From Pisaster brevispinus (Eukaryota > Echinodermata > Asteroidea > Forcipulatida > Asteriidae), in the NCBI GenBank assembly GCA_023634235.1, contig JAMKCF010000002.1, positions 3,063,001 to 3,127,000 on the forward strand: DNA of 64,000 nucleotides, in the 5' to 3' direction. The position numbers were made by a program, and so were the translations under genes. Below are positions 46,801 through 54,467 of the stretch, in pieces. The notes beneath the pieces were generated by a model. The model was given only the letters and a program-made list of their open reading frames with translations, made no database searches and was not told the origin of the DNA. The stretch's first letter is position 1, and the number at the start of each line of letters is the position of its first letter.

Positions 46801-49579
46801 CAGAAACTAACTGATACAAACCAAGCAAACAATTCAAATTCTGTCAATTCACATCAGAGCTATCAACCTGAGTGACCTTTTCAGGTCTTAACCCCAAACC
46901 TTCAAAATCCTCTTCATGAAATTGGAGGATTGCGGAAGAATGAGGCCAACATAACAATTTGTTGGCTCAATGCTATAAAGATCCAAGTTCATACTCGTAA
47001 TAATCAAAAGGGCATTAATAAAAAAACCTTGCTATATAATTGTTTTATTGTATAATCAAACCCATAAACAAATGTTTTTCTTCAAAAACGAATAATTGGG
47101 TTCTTTTGGTAAAAAAATTGCTTTCGAGCAATAAACTCCATTTAACAGGAGCTCCAAAATATGCAAAACCAATTTTATGTTATCCACGCAAACTACACTA
47201 ACGAACTCGTAGTCCTGAGCCGATAAAATGCCTTAATCACTAGGCCAGGCACACCAAACGTATTCGTTGTACAAAGATGTTAATGTGAAGTGACATAGGA
47301 GTGGAGGATAGTGGAGGATTGAGGTCAATTGTGGGCAGATGGTCCTAGAGAGACAGGGTTAAGAAAGTGGTCAACCTTCACAACTTGAAATAACTACAAC
47401 ATTATCGACCATCAAAAGACACATTTCTGAACCTCACCGCTTCAATTCCTAGCACTGTTCCTCGTAAACTTCCATACCGAAGAAGCCTGAGTCCACCCGC
47501 ATTGGTGGACACATTCCCACCGATATGACAACTCCCTTTGGCACCAAGGTCTAAGGGCATCGTGTAGCCATGGTCCGCTAGATACATGTCTAATTTTTCT
47601 AGGATGCAGCCTGCTTGACATACAAGTGTTCCTACAGATAAACAAAAACGGACAAGGTCTCAAAATGATGATACTATTGTCTTTGGAAGAGTCAACTCAT
47701 TTCCATCCTATAGTTTACAATAAACACACAGTGCAATCACCCTGTGATATCAAACTTTCATAAAATTTGACAATCACATGTTAGTAAAAACTAAAGATGA
47801 TACCTCTGCTGTCGCTTCCCAGGTTGTATCCTCGACTTGGCAATGCTTGGGTGGGTGTGATCGCTGGCTATACAGTATTTACAAGTTGAATGGCTTCTGA
47901 ATGGCCACGCCAAACAAAAATATTGACTAATAAGGAGACCGCCAACATAGGGCTAGAGAGCTCAGTTGGTAGAGCGCCGGTACCTTAATCTGGGGGTCGC
48001 AGGTTCAAGTCCCGCTCTAGTAAATTTTCCTTTGTTCAACCCCCCAAAAAAACATATGTTAAGGAAGAGGGGGTTATGAATGCAATTTATTAAAGTTAGC
48101 TACGGTAAAGAAGAGGGGGCTATGAGTGCAGTCAACTAAAGTCACCTACGGTAAGGAAGAAGGGGCATGAGTGCAGTCGACTAAAGTCACCTATGGTAAG
48201 GAAGAAGGGGCATGAGTGCAGTCGACTAAAGTCACCTATGGTAAGGAAGAAGGGGCATGAGTGCAGTCGACTAAAGTCACCTATGGTAAGGAAGAAGGGG
48301 CATGAGTGCAGTCGACTAAAGTCACCTATGGTAAGAAAAGCAAGTAAAGTCAAACCAACCTGACAGTGAATCAAAATCTATAATCTGGTTCATCAGAGCA
48401 GTTGATAGGATGATCTCATCAAACACCGGCACGCTACCCCCTACAAGACCCGTGTTTCCCCCCTGGGGTACGACAGCCAGGTTTCGCTCGTTACAGTAGG
48501 CCATGATCTTTGAGACTTCTTGAGTGGTCTTCGGCTTTAGAAGGACTTGGCTAGAACCTGAAATTAAATCGTGAAATAAAAACATCCATATTGTTTCATT
48601 TTGTCGCATCAATGAAAAAAACTGTTATCTGATTTTTGTTTGGTCTCGCACAGGAGAAGTTCTGTGCAAAAACGTTGCATCTCACCAACAGTGTGTCTTT
48701 ATACATGTTGGATACGTGTAGTAAAAGCAATGGCTGCCCTTTTTAACATTTTGAAAATTCAGGGCTGTTGAATAAAAAAACCTGAACTGTGAGCGCAAAG
48801 GGCGAAAGCTTGCGAGCATGAAGCCTTCATATAACACATTTATCTTTGATTTTAAAAACCCTATTCAGCAATCTGGGGCGTTCTTTTTGGTTTTATCTTC
48901 ATGTTGTTGGGGTTTTTTTAGGGGGGGGGGGGGGACACAGAAAAAACGGATATCCGGGTTTAAACAGAGAAATCACATCCCTAACAATTGCTTGGGGATC
49001 AATATTTGTTCAAAGGACAAATCTGCAACGGCCCTATACTCATCTTTCTCATCACATATTCTGAGTTTGTACCAAATTTCATCAAAGGCACAATTCTCGA
49101 AAAATATTTCCCCTATCTGCCCTTCTAAGATTTGTTTTACCTCTTAGAGACCCTAGCCAGTCAGTATTGTGGCCGATTAAGTCCTCCTCATCTGTAACAA
49201 CCCTCTGGGGTAGAAGCTCCTTGAAGAAGGTCACATCTTCTGGGGTTATCGTCGAATAAGCACCTCGTTCCAAATTCGGATATACAGTCGAGGTCAGGGG
49301 TACCTCCCTTGATGACCGAGGAGCTGCCGAGGTCATGGACAACTGTCTAAATACCAGGTTTGGTCCATTTTCTCGCCACTGAGTGCATGACAGCAGGAAG
49401 CTTCTTGACGTGGCGGGAAAAGGCTTCCGTGTGATTCCAGCAGTCGTTCTGGTTATACATGACTCGTTGTGGTAAGGCTGTGCATGCAGTCTAACCGCTA
49501 AGGAGTCAAGGCTTCGCAGCAGAGCCAGTTTTTGCTGAAGGCCTTTGAGAGCCGGATTCTGTAGTATCTTAGAGGCCAT
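40449..49579 (-). CDS. D2HGDH: D-2-hydroxyglutarate dehydrogenase, mitochondrial, with duplicated last exon
   Basis: A flavoenzyme that oxidises D-2-hydroxyglutarate to 2-oxoglutarate in the mitochondrial matrix and passes electrons to ETF. Exons 1-6 plus 7a join in frame to 579 residues (human is about 521); the extra length is in the N-terminal leader. Seen in order: an Arg/Ser-rich leader consistent with mitochondrial import; the FAD/PCMH domain with [11 protein letters not shown] (about 177-187) and [31 protein letters not shown]; and the C-terminal FAD-oxidase domain with GYGHVGDGN and SAEHG. By family knowledge, the two His and the Glu in those last motifs (about 489, 496 and 530) are metal ligands. 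An Arg near 436 and a Lys near 451 match substrate-binding residues. All of these lie in the terminal exon, which occurs twice, so transcripts should end with either 7a or 7b. All introns are GT-AG and phases agree throughout. Confidence 0.95.
41205..41455 (-). mobile_element. tRNA-derived SINE (family C) between the two last exons
   Basis: Same order as 7245-7500: ATTAGCGCCAATAAC, AATCAGGTAGGGACTGA, GTGGGGTTCGAACCAGGGTC. Confidence 0.65.
41520..41700 (+). mobile_element. tRNA-derived SINE (family C), + orientation
   Basis: GTTGGCGTAATGGTTTCTTT head, then GGATTGGGTTTTCAGTCCTT and CTGCATGGGTTTTTCC body. It faces the copy at 41205-41455. Confidence 0.6.
42165..43205 (-). repeat. Proximal copy of the D2HGDH terminal-exon duplication
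   Basis: Carries the matching AAAGTTGAAACAATTGCATT, AGTAAAATTTGAAACTATT, AACGCAAAAATCG and AGTCTGGTTACCA strings. A SINE B fragment at 42334-42432 is absent from the other copy, so it inserted after duplication. Confidence 0.7.
42738..43187 (-). CDS. D2HGDH: D2HGDH terminal exon 7a (proximal copy)
   Basis: Acceptor GCTTGTTGTAG/ATG, 149 residues and a stop. It holds the C-terminal catalytic domain: [40 protein letters not shown] and the conserved end [11 protein letters not shown]. It aligns gap-free with exon 7b at about 128 of 149 residues. No canonical AATAAA lies close after its stop; the nearest I see on this strand is near 41851-41856. Confidence 0.93.
   Translation of the reverse strand: MIWCVREGVNEAIQRTKVSYKYDLTLPHKEYYDIIHEVRSHLRANHPDLPICDVLGYGHVGDGNVHMNVIVDTFSSKVKNALEPFVFALASEKKGSISAEHGLGFNKRKFIGYSKSDGAVKVMQGMKNLFDPKGILNPYKTIPAQEVQN
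43275..43380 (-). mobile_element. tRNA-like SINE fragment (family D) in D2HGDH intron 6
   Basis: The - strand reads TAGCTCGGTGGTCTAGTGGT, TAAGAC and GGTTCCAGTCCCGCT, resembling A and B boxes. Acceptor-stem pairing is poor. Confidence 0.5.
43542..43727 (-). CDS. D2HGDH: D2HGDH coding exon 6 ([11 protein letters not shown])
   Basis: Acceptor CTCTTCCACCAG/TAC and donor GTTAAG/GTAAAA, phase 0 at both ends. Encodes [21 protein letters not shown] and [14 protein letters not shown]. The junction KVK/MIW matches human KVK/MLW. Confidence 0.93.
43810..44161 (+). mobile_element. Full-length tRNA-Leu-like SINE (family A)
   Basis: TCATGTGGCCGAGTGGTTTA (A box), TTCAAGTTTCGATGG and GGGTTCGAATCCCGG (B box) head. 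The body is GGTATAAATGGGTACCTG and GCCTGGGCTGTATACTCC. The 3' end GCGCTATATCAGAACTAG runs into a TTATTATTATTA tail. It is inserted in D2HGDH intron 5. Confidence 0.8.
44340..44530 (+). mobile_element. SINE B fragment fused to SINE C end
   Basis: AATAAACCACAAGGGAAACT and GGTTCAAGTCCCGCTCCAGT, then TATTTTATTTTATTACACATC with CACAATTAGCACCAATAAC from family C. Confidence 0.55.
44914..45105 (+). repeat. GGGCCCAATTTCATAG fold-back family, full copy
   Basis: GGGCCTAATTTCATAGAACT to TCTATGAAGTTAGGCC. It lies in D2HGDH intron 5. Confidence 0.8.
45515..45618 (-). CDS. D2HGDH: D2HGDH coding exon 5 ([10 protein letters not shown])
   Basis: Found by eye in phase; it is too short to stand out as an open frame. 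Acceptor CACTTCTAAG/G and donor ATGATG/GTAAGA. It encodes [14 protein letters not shown] and [17 protein letters not shown], matching the human EILSAFEFMDAVCMQ segment. Confidence 0.9.
45690..46065 (-). repeat. Dispersed repeat shared with 23.5-24.0 kb
   Basis: The complement of this stretch follows the 23.6-24.0 kb copy through the GATCGGT-GAGCTGAC and ACAGTTTTCTCGAATA blocks. It lies in D2HGDH intron 4. Confidence 0.6.
46408..46480. repeat. Long imperfect hairpin in D2HGDH intron 4
   Basis: GGCTGGCAGCTATTAATGGACC faces GGTCCATTAGCAGCGGCCAGCC (shown without intervening loop bases). Confidence 0.6.
46601..46769 (-). CDS. D2HGDH: D2HGDH coding exon 4 ([18 protein letters not shown])
   Basis: Acceptor ATTGCTTGCAG/GTT and donor CTTTG/GTAATT, leaving in phase 1. 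Encodes [30 protein letters not shown] and SILCPP. Confidence 0.93.
47438..47631 (-). CDS. D2HGDH: D2HGDH coding exon 3 ([11 protein letters not shown] motif)
   Basis: Acceptor TTTATCTGTAG/GAA and donor GAAGCG/GTGAGG, entering in phase 1 and leaving in phase 0. Encodes [27 protein letters not shown] and [19 protein letters not shown]. Confidence 0.93.
47928..48058 (+). mobile_element. tRNA-derived SINE (family B), best tRNA-like head
   Basis: GGGCTAGAGAGCTCAGTTGG, TAGAGCGCCGG and CGCAGGTTCAAGTCCCGC. D- and T-arm boxes are good, but acceptor ends do not pair fully. It sits in D2HGDH intron 2 beside the 45-bp array. Confidence 0.7.
48062..48335. repeat. 45-bp tandem array in D2HGDH intron 2
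   Basis: Six units, four nearly identical, carrying CACCTATGGTAAGGAAGAAG then GGGCATGAGTGCAG. On the gene strand each good unit reads a pyrimidine run, ACCATAG, then GTGACT, i.e. an acceptor abutting a donor. It ends about 25 bp from the exon 2 donor. The period is divisible by three and the array is open in one - frame. Confidence 0.9.
48360..48557 (-). CDS. D2HGDH: D2HGDH coding exon 2 (FAD-binding PQGGNTG motif)
   Basis: Acceptor TAATTTCAG/G and donor CTGTCAG/GTTGG. Encodes [11 protein letters not shown], the FAD pyrophosphate-binding [14 protein letters not shown] and [13 protein letters not shown], all near-identical to human in spacing. A 45-bp tandem array begins about 25 nt beyond its donor. 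Confidence 0.93.
49141..49579 (-). CDS. D2HGDH: D2HGDH coding exon 1 (mitochondrial leader)
   Basis: Starts at an ATG in a strong context (AAAGGATGG) and runs to AGAG/GTAAAA, phase 1. The first 100 or so residues are poorly conserved and basic/Ser-rich. The end carries the conserved [16 protein letters not shown] and [11 protein letters not shown] stretches. Confidence 0.9.
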
Positions 49580-50090
49580 CCTTTCTCCATCAGACTTGAC
49601 TTGTGTTCAAACTCATACCTCAACCTGTACAGAGAGGGAAGTTGGTTTGAAAGAGAGGTGTGAACGAGGCAATTTATGTTACGAGGGGGAAACAAAGGTC
49701 AAAATTAAAGATGGGAAGTTGGAGAAAAAGTAATGTATTTACACTAGTGAATCGGACAGACTCAAGAGGGGATATCTGAGTATAAAAAGGAGAAGGCAAA
49801 GAGTCAGCCAACAATTTGTATCTAGTCATTTCCTTCTTGAATGTTCAGACCATGAAGTTGAAATGAATGGTCCGGAGGCGCGTTATCCACAGTTTCTCCC
49901 TACCAGATGAGTGAAATTCCTAAAATCTGATAATAAAATAAACAGTTTAATAGGCCTACCTTTTACTTTTTGTAGCATTCCCCCCCCCAAAAAAAAAAAA
50001 TTAAAAATAGGTGTCAATCGAACAACTTACAGTTCAACATGATCAAGAAGAGAGGCAAGGTCACAAATTAAATGGCCAGCACAGCAGGTT
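49580..50090. other. Upstream flank of D2HGDH
   Basis: The 5' leader and promoter should lie here; no TATA box or distinct motif is clear. A C8-A12 run is at about 49981. Confidence 0.35.
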
Positions 50091-50178
50091 AGCCCCACGT
50101 GTGGCTGGCACATAAAAGTGGTGCTGGGCCGCTGTGTGATTTTAGCCACACTACTCTGCCTGGGTGGGCGTGGGGCTA
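50091..50178. repeat. Small fold-back related to the neighbouring element
   Basis: TAGCCCCACGTGTGGC at one end and GCGTGGGGCTA at the other, with the same TAGCCCCAC terminus as the large element beginning at 50237. Confidence 0.45.
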
Positions 50179-50236
50179 CACGGACATGACTGGACCAAGG
50201 GGGAGCAAGGACAGCTAATGACAGCAGGCAGGAAGG

Positions 50237-50921
50237 TAGCCCCACTTGTGTGGCCAAGGGACAGGAAACCTGAATCCTTGGCCACACGTCGTCACCCATA
50301 TTTCCGTCAGCCCACCGATTAAAAAATAGAGGCGCATTCCCTAAGAGCGGGTCGGCGGTTTAAACCACCTCAATGTGTTCACCTACCTCTTAGCTTGACC
50401 TGGGTGTTTTGGGTGAGTACATAAATAACGATTTCAAAAGATATTTCAATTCAAAATTTTCAACTCTATCTGAATTAGATTTTCTCGACATGAACTGAGC
50501 GCGGCCATTTTGGATTGATTCTAATCGCGCCAGTCAATTCATGACGTCACCGGCCGGCCGGGTTGTGGGCGGAGCGAAGATGCACACATTGCGATGGTTG
50601 CTTTATGTATCCACTCCGCCCGATTAGAAACAATCCAAAATGGCCGCGCTCAGTTCATGTCGAGAAAATCTAATTCAGATAGAGTTGAAAATTTTGAATT
50701 GAAATATCTTTTGAAATCGTTATTTATGTAATCACCCAAAACACCCAGGTCAAGCTAAGAGGTAGGTGAACACATTGAGGTGGTTTAAACCGCCGACCCG
50801 CTCGTAGGGAATGCGCCTCTATTTTTTAATCGGTGGGCTGACAAAAATATGGGTGACGACGTGTGGCCAAGGATTCAGGTTTCCTGTCCCTTGGCCACAC
50901 AAGTCACTGCAAGTGGGGCTA
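50237..50921. mobile_element. Long-TIR fold-back element with 9-bp flanking duplication (MULE-like)
   Basis: The left arm starts TAGCCCCACTTGTGTGGCC and the right arm ends with its complement (10 extra bases near the tip). The arms are about 330 bp and nearly identical, separated by a short GC-rich loop. GCAGGAAGG is present directly outside both ends (50228-50236 and 50922-50930). No coding capacity is seen. Long inverted repeats with a 9-bp duplication fit Mutator-like non-autonomous elements. Confidence 0.75.
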
Positions 50922-51031
50922 GCAGGAAGGGTGAAGATACGGAGTGATCATGCATGGAAATTGTTGAGCATTTATATATTATTATTAAATATTGCTTTGC
51001 TCCAAGCACTAGTAGTAGTAACACTACAGCA

Positions 51032-52563
51032 GCGTAGCCAGGGGGGGTCCTGGGGGGCACGTGCCCCCCCCCAAAAAAAAATAAATTTATGATATAGTCA
51101 TCACAAAAAGAAAAAGAAAAAGAGGAAAATGTGTAACTTTGTATAATCTAATGAATGTAGTGAACAATCACAATCAGGAACACTACCGCAGCCACAAAAT
51201 GCCAAGAACATAAGACTAAAGTCTGTAAAGACAAAGACTAAATAGTAAATACTAAGACTAAGTAAGACAAGAGGATGGTGGCCCCTTGCAGCGCCCCCTT
51301 CCAAATTAAAAGCATGAACCCACCACTGACATATGACTGACAACCCCATTCCCCCTGCCCCCCACCCAACATGCCCAACACTTATAGCAAGGCACCCTCC
51401 CCCCATCCCCACACACACCCGATCCCGAAAAAGTCCTGGCTGCTGCTGACCACTGGCACTGACCAGCAGTGACCCCCCCCCCTAGTAATCTAAAACTATA
51501 ACAAGGCGACCTTGTCAATATATCATTCATATGAATTGCCTATTTCTTGCTCAATTTCAAGTTGCAATTTTAATCGTAACTATTGGGGCAATTGCTCCAC
51601 TACCATACCACACCAGACGTTTTTATAGTTATACTCATATAATTTAAATAGTCATAGTTTACCTAACTAAGAAAAAGTCCACCTGCTGCCGCCGCTCCGG
51701 TCCCCAGTGGCAGTAGAGCTAGAGTCACACAAGCACCTGCAGCACTTTATTCGAGGGGATCCGACTATTTATATTATGTAATCCTACAACATGAAACGGA
51801 GTGAGAAACCCAACTTGACAACTTTTGTATGTTTGTTAGACTTAATTCCAAGTCTGAGGTCACGGTTATCTGCATCAGCCACGCCAAATGCCCCCACAAG
51901 AGGGCGCCATTAAAGGCAGTATCATACTCAGGTAGACAAAACCCCGCGATCACAGACTTGGAAACAAGTCTACTAAGGGAAAAACCTGGGTATTTTCGAA
52001 ACAGAGCACTGGAAATACTGAGCTTTCAGTCGTTTTCCAAGCCTGAAACCTATGTTTCACAAACATTCTTATTTTTGTCCCCAAAGAAAACTTAGGTATT
52101 TTCGATATTGGGCACTGGAATTACAGAGCTTCCAGTTGCTGAAAACCAGTGTTTCGCAAAGATCATTAATTTTTTTTACTTGTAGCAAGGGAAAAATCTT
52201 GAATTTTGTTGAAACGGTGCACTGGAATTACTGAGCAGCGCTTCCAGCTATTTTCACGGCCTCAACACCTAGGTTTCGCAAAGATCCTTATTTCTTCCCA
52301 TAGGAATACCCCAGGTATCTTAAAAATGGAGCGCTGGAAATACAGTTGTTCACCAGCCCTCAAAACCTGGGTTTTGCAAAGATCCTTATATTTTACCATG
52401 GGGAAAACTTGGTGAATGGAAAAAATTACAATAAGACTGAAATGAATGTTTGTTTTTTATTTTTATTCCCTTTCACATGAGGAGAAAATAACAAAAAATA
52501 ACCGAAAATTACTCAACTTGTACCAAAGTTTCACAAATGAAAATATCTGGTTACGCCACTGAC
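51032..52563. mobile_element. Possible hAT-like non-autonomous element
   Basis: The left end CAGCGTAGCCAGGGGGG and the complement of the right end, CAGTGGCGTAACCAG, are similar terminal inverted repeats of a type common in hAT elements. No clean 8-bp duplication is found. The interior is repeats and C/A-rich sequence, with no transposase. Confidence 0.4.
51975..52420 (+). repeat. ~110-120-bp degenerate tandem repeat, four units
   Basis: Each unit has GGTATTTTCGA-like, GCACTGGAATTACTGAGC-like and GTTTCGCAAAGATCCTTAT-like words in that order. Confidence 0.7.
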
Positions 52564-52569
52564 CAGAGA

Positions 52570-53680
52570 ATCCACCCAGAGGTAAACAAAGAACACAACA
52601 AATAGGCTACATTGCAGGGGTAGTTTTTAAAAACCAACATAGTTTCATGCTGGGTGAAGTTCTGATACGGCACTTTGAAGGGGTATTGTTTCTTGCCTTT
52701 TTTGCTGAAATGATACAAGCATTTTCAATAATGTACTTGTTGACATTTTTGTTGCTGCAGTTAATGTTTTTGTTCTGACCTGTTGAGAAGCCATGGCAAT
52801 GCAAGGAAGCCAATGGCGTCGATCGCTACTGAAAAGTAGGGGGACGGGCGAGCAAGTCTTGAAAAAATACATCTTACATAATTGGCCCAAAATACCATTC
52901 TGCACGTGGTCCATCAGGAGAAAAAAATGAAAATGAAAAAAACATTTCACTGTTTGTTCGCTATTCTTTTATTTGAACAAAAATTGTAATGAAATATTAA
53001 AGCAAGAAAATAGTGTAAATTTTGTTGCATATTTCTAATTAACAGTCAATCAAAAAGTGTGTGTGTGTGTGTGTGTGTGGGGGGGGGGGACATCTGATAT
53101 GCTGTCCCCTCCAGTCTAAAAAGTGAGGGGGACATGTCCCCCCCGTCCCCCACCCATCGACGCCCTTGAAGGAAGCTGAAGCATGGAAGCTGAGTATTTA
53201 ACTTTGTAGTCTTGTGGATTTGCTTCAGAATTTGAAATCAAAGGTAAAGGAGATTCTTTAGATGGCGTCCCCCTTTCCCTGTCCCTCCATCCTCCACTTA
53301 CATGCCCATCATCCCCTCCACACCTACCACCCATCAACAAATGTTTATGCTGGCTTATTCAGTGTCAAATGACACTTCATTTCATTACTGTTCAACTTTA
53401 TAGAGGGTTTGTTTTTTTAGTTAGTGCAAAACTAACTTGATTTTGCAAAAAAAAGTGTATCTTTAAGCAAAAAGGCCATTATCTCAACGCAAACTTGTTT
53501 TTTGTGTACATATGGGTTATATTAAACAAGGTACATCATTTTTACACATTTAAACTTGTGTGTATTGTAAGTGCTATTTTAGGAGATAAGTTTTTGCACT
53601 GACACATTGACTTATTGCAAGGCATTCAGGGTTCAGAAGTGCTCATACAAAAACAGAAAGTTTAGGCAGCAGATCGTCTC
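52570..53680. other. No gene seen
   Basis: Has a (GT)n-G10 tract at about 53058-53088 followed by a C/G-rich GTCCCC stretch. Likely repeat-derived. Confidence 0.35.
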
Positions 53681-53720
53681 CTGACGATGACTAGAGCAAG
53701 CTAGTCGAAACGTTGAGACC
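53681..53720 (+). ncRNA. Hammerhead-like core motif (Penelope-type terminus)
   Basis: CTGACGA, one base, GACTAG-AGCAAG-CTAGTC hairpin, then GAAACGTTGAG. It has the same layout as the motif at 8041-8083 (- strand). The perfect stem supports a folded RNA. Confidence 0.4.
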
Positions 53721-54029
53721 AAATTAAGAACTCACTCAGCGGCAGTGAAGTTAATAACGAGAAGTCCCCTCGATTCGATCCACTATCAAGCTAAAGTAGT
53801 AGTCCCGGCCGATTTCCTACCCTCAGCCCAGGTAGTAGCTAATAAGCTGGACAGTTCTTTTCAGAACTAAGTAGTCTCCCCAAGTAGTCTCCCGATTTCC
53901 AAATCTACTCCGCGGCAGTAGAATTAAAAGCAAGACCTAGTTCTCTAAGAACAAATCTACATAGCTAGTAGATATACACATGGTGTTACCGCAAACCGAA
54001 TATACAGCAGAATGAGATGTTTCCAAATC
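53721..54029. other. Downstream flank of CPLANE2
   Basis: No AATAAA on the gene strand is obvious; the sequence looks like an old retroelement end (CTCAGCGGCAG repeated as TCCGCGGCAG). Confidence 0.35.
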
Positions 54030-54467
54030 TCAAACATAAGACGCTTCATCCGATTGCATCTCCTCAGTACCTCTGTCTACACCTGTCCTTCTCAGGTCCT
54101 CAGGTTTCAGTTCACCGGATGCAATTTTCTTCTGCGTCCAAATGTAATCCACCAGACTGTTCATGACTGTCGATACCTCGTTGATTTCTTGCATCGTGTC
54201 CACAGGGTACAACAGATCGTTCCCGGCAGGTTTGCTGACGTTCTTAATCTTTAGGATCGGGACTGTCCACTGATCTTGAAAATCTTGGAGTTCCCGTGAC
54301 GTGATTTCACTGTTACTGTAAAGATCGTACTTGGTTCCAACGACAATGCGTATGACGCGGTCCCCGGATTGGGCCGACTGCGACATCTGTGTTCGTAGAT
54401 CCTCAAAACTTTGCCGATCCGTGAAAGAGAAGAGGTTTAAAGTCGCATCTGCACCAGCCTTGCATGC
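54030..54467 (-). CDS. CPLANE2: CPLANE2 coding exon 4 (G4 motif and C-terminus)
   Basis: Acceptor TTCTTTTCCAG/GCA. Encodes 145 residues and a stop, with LFSFTDRQSFEDLR, VVGTKYDLY and a charged tail ending in EASYV. Confidence 0.92.
   Translation of the reverse strand, partial: ACKAGADATLNLFSFTDRQSFEDLRTQMSQSAQSGDRVIRIVVGTKYDLYSNSEITSRELQDFQDQWTVPILKIKNVSKPAGNDLLYPVDTMQEINEVSTVMNSLVDYIWTQKKIASGELKPEDLRRTGVDRGTEEMQSDEASYV

Noticed and set aside
47950..48022. Functional tRNA gene
   Set aside because: A and B boxes and the D arm are good, but acceptor ends and T arm mispair, and the same head recurs with a shared non-tRNA body in at least eight places. It is a SINE.
48132..48374. Repeat protein [15 protein letters not shown]
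   Set aside because: It is the 45-bp intronic array read through because 45 is divisible by three; it is not in frame with D2HGDH exon 2.
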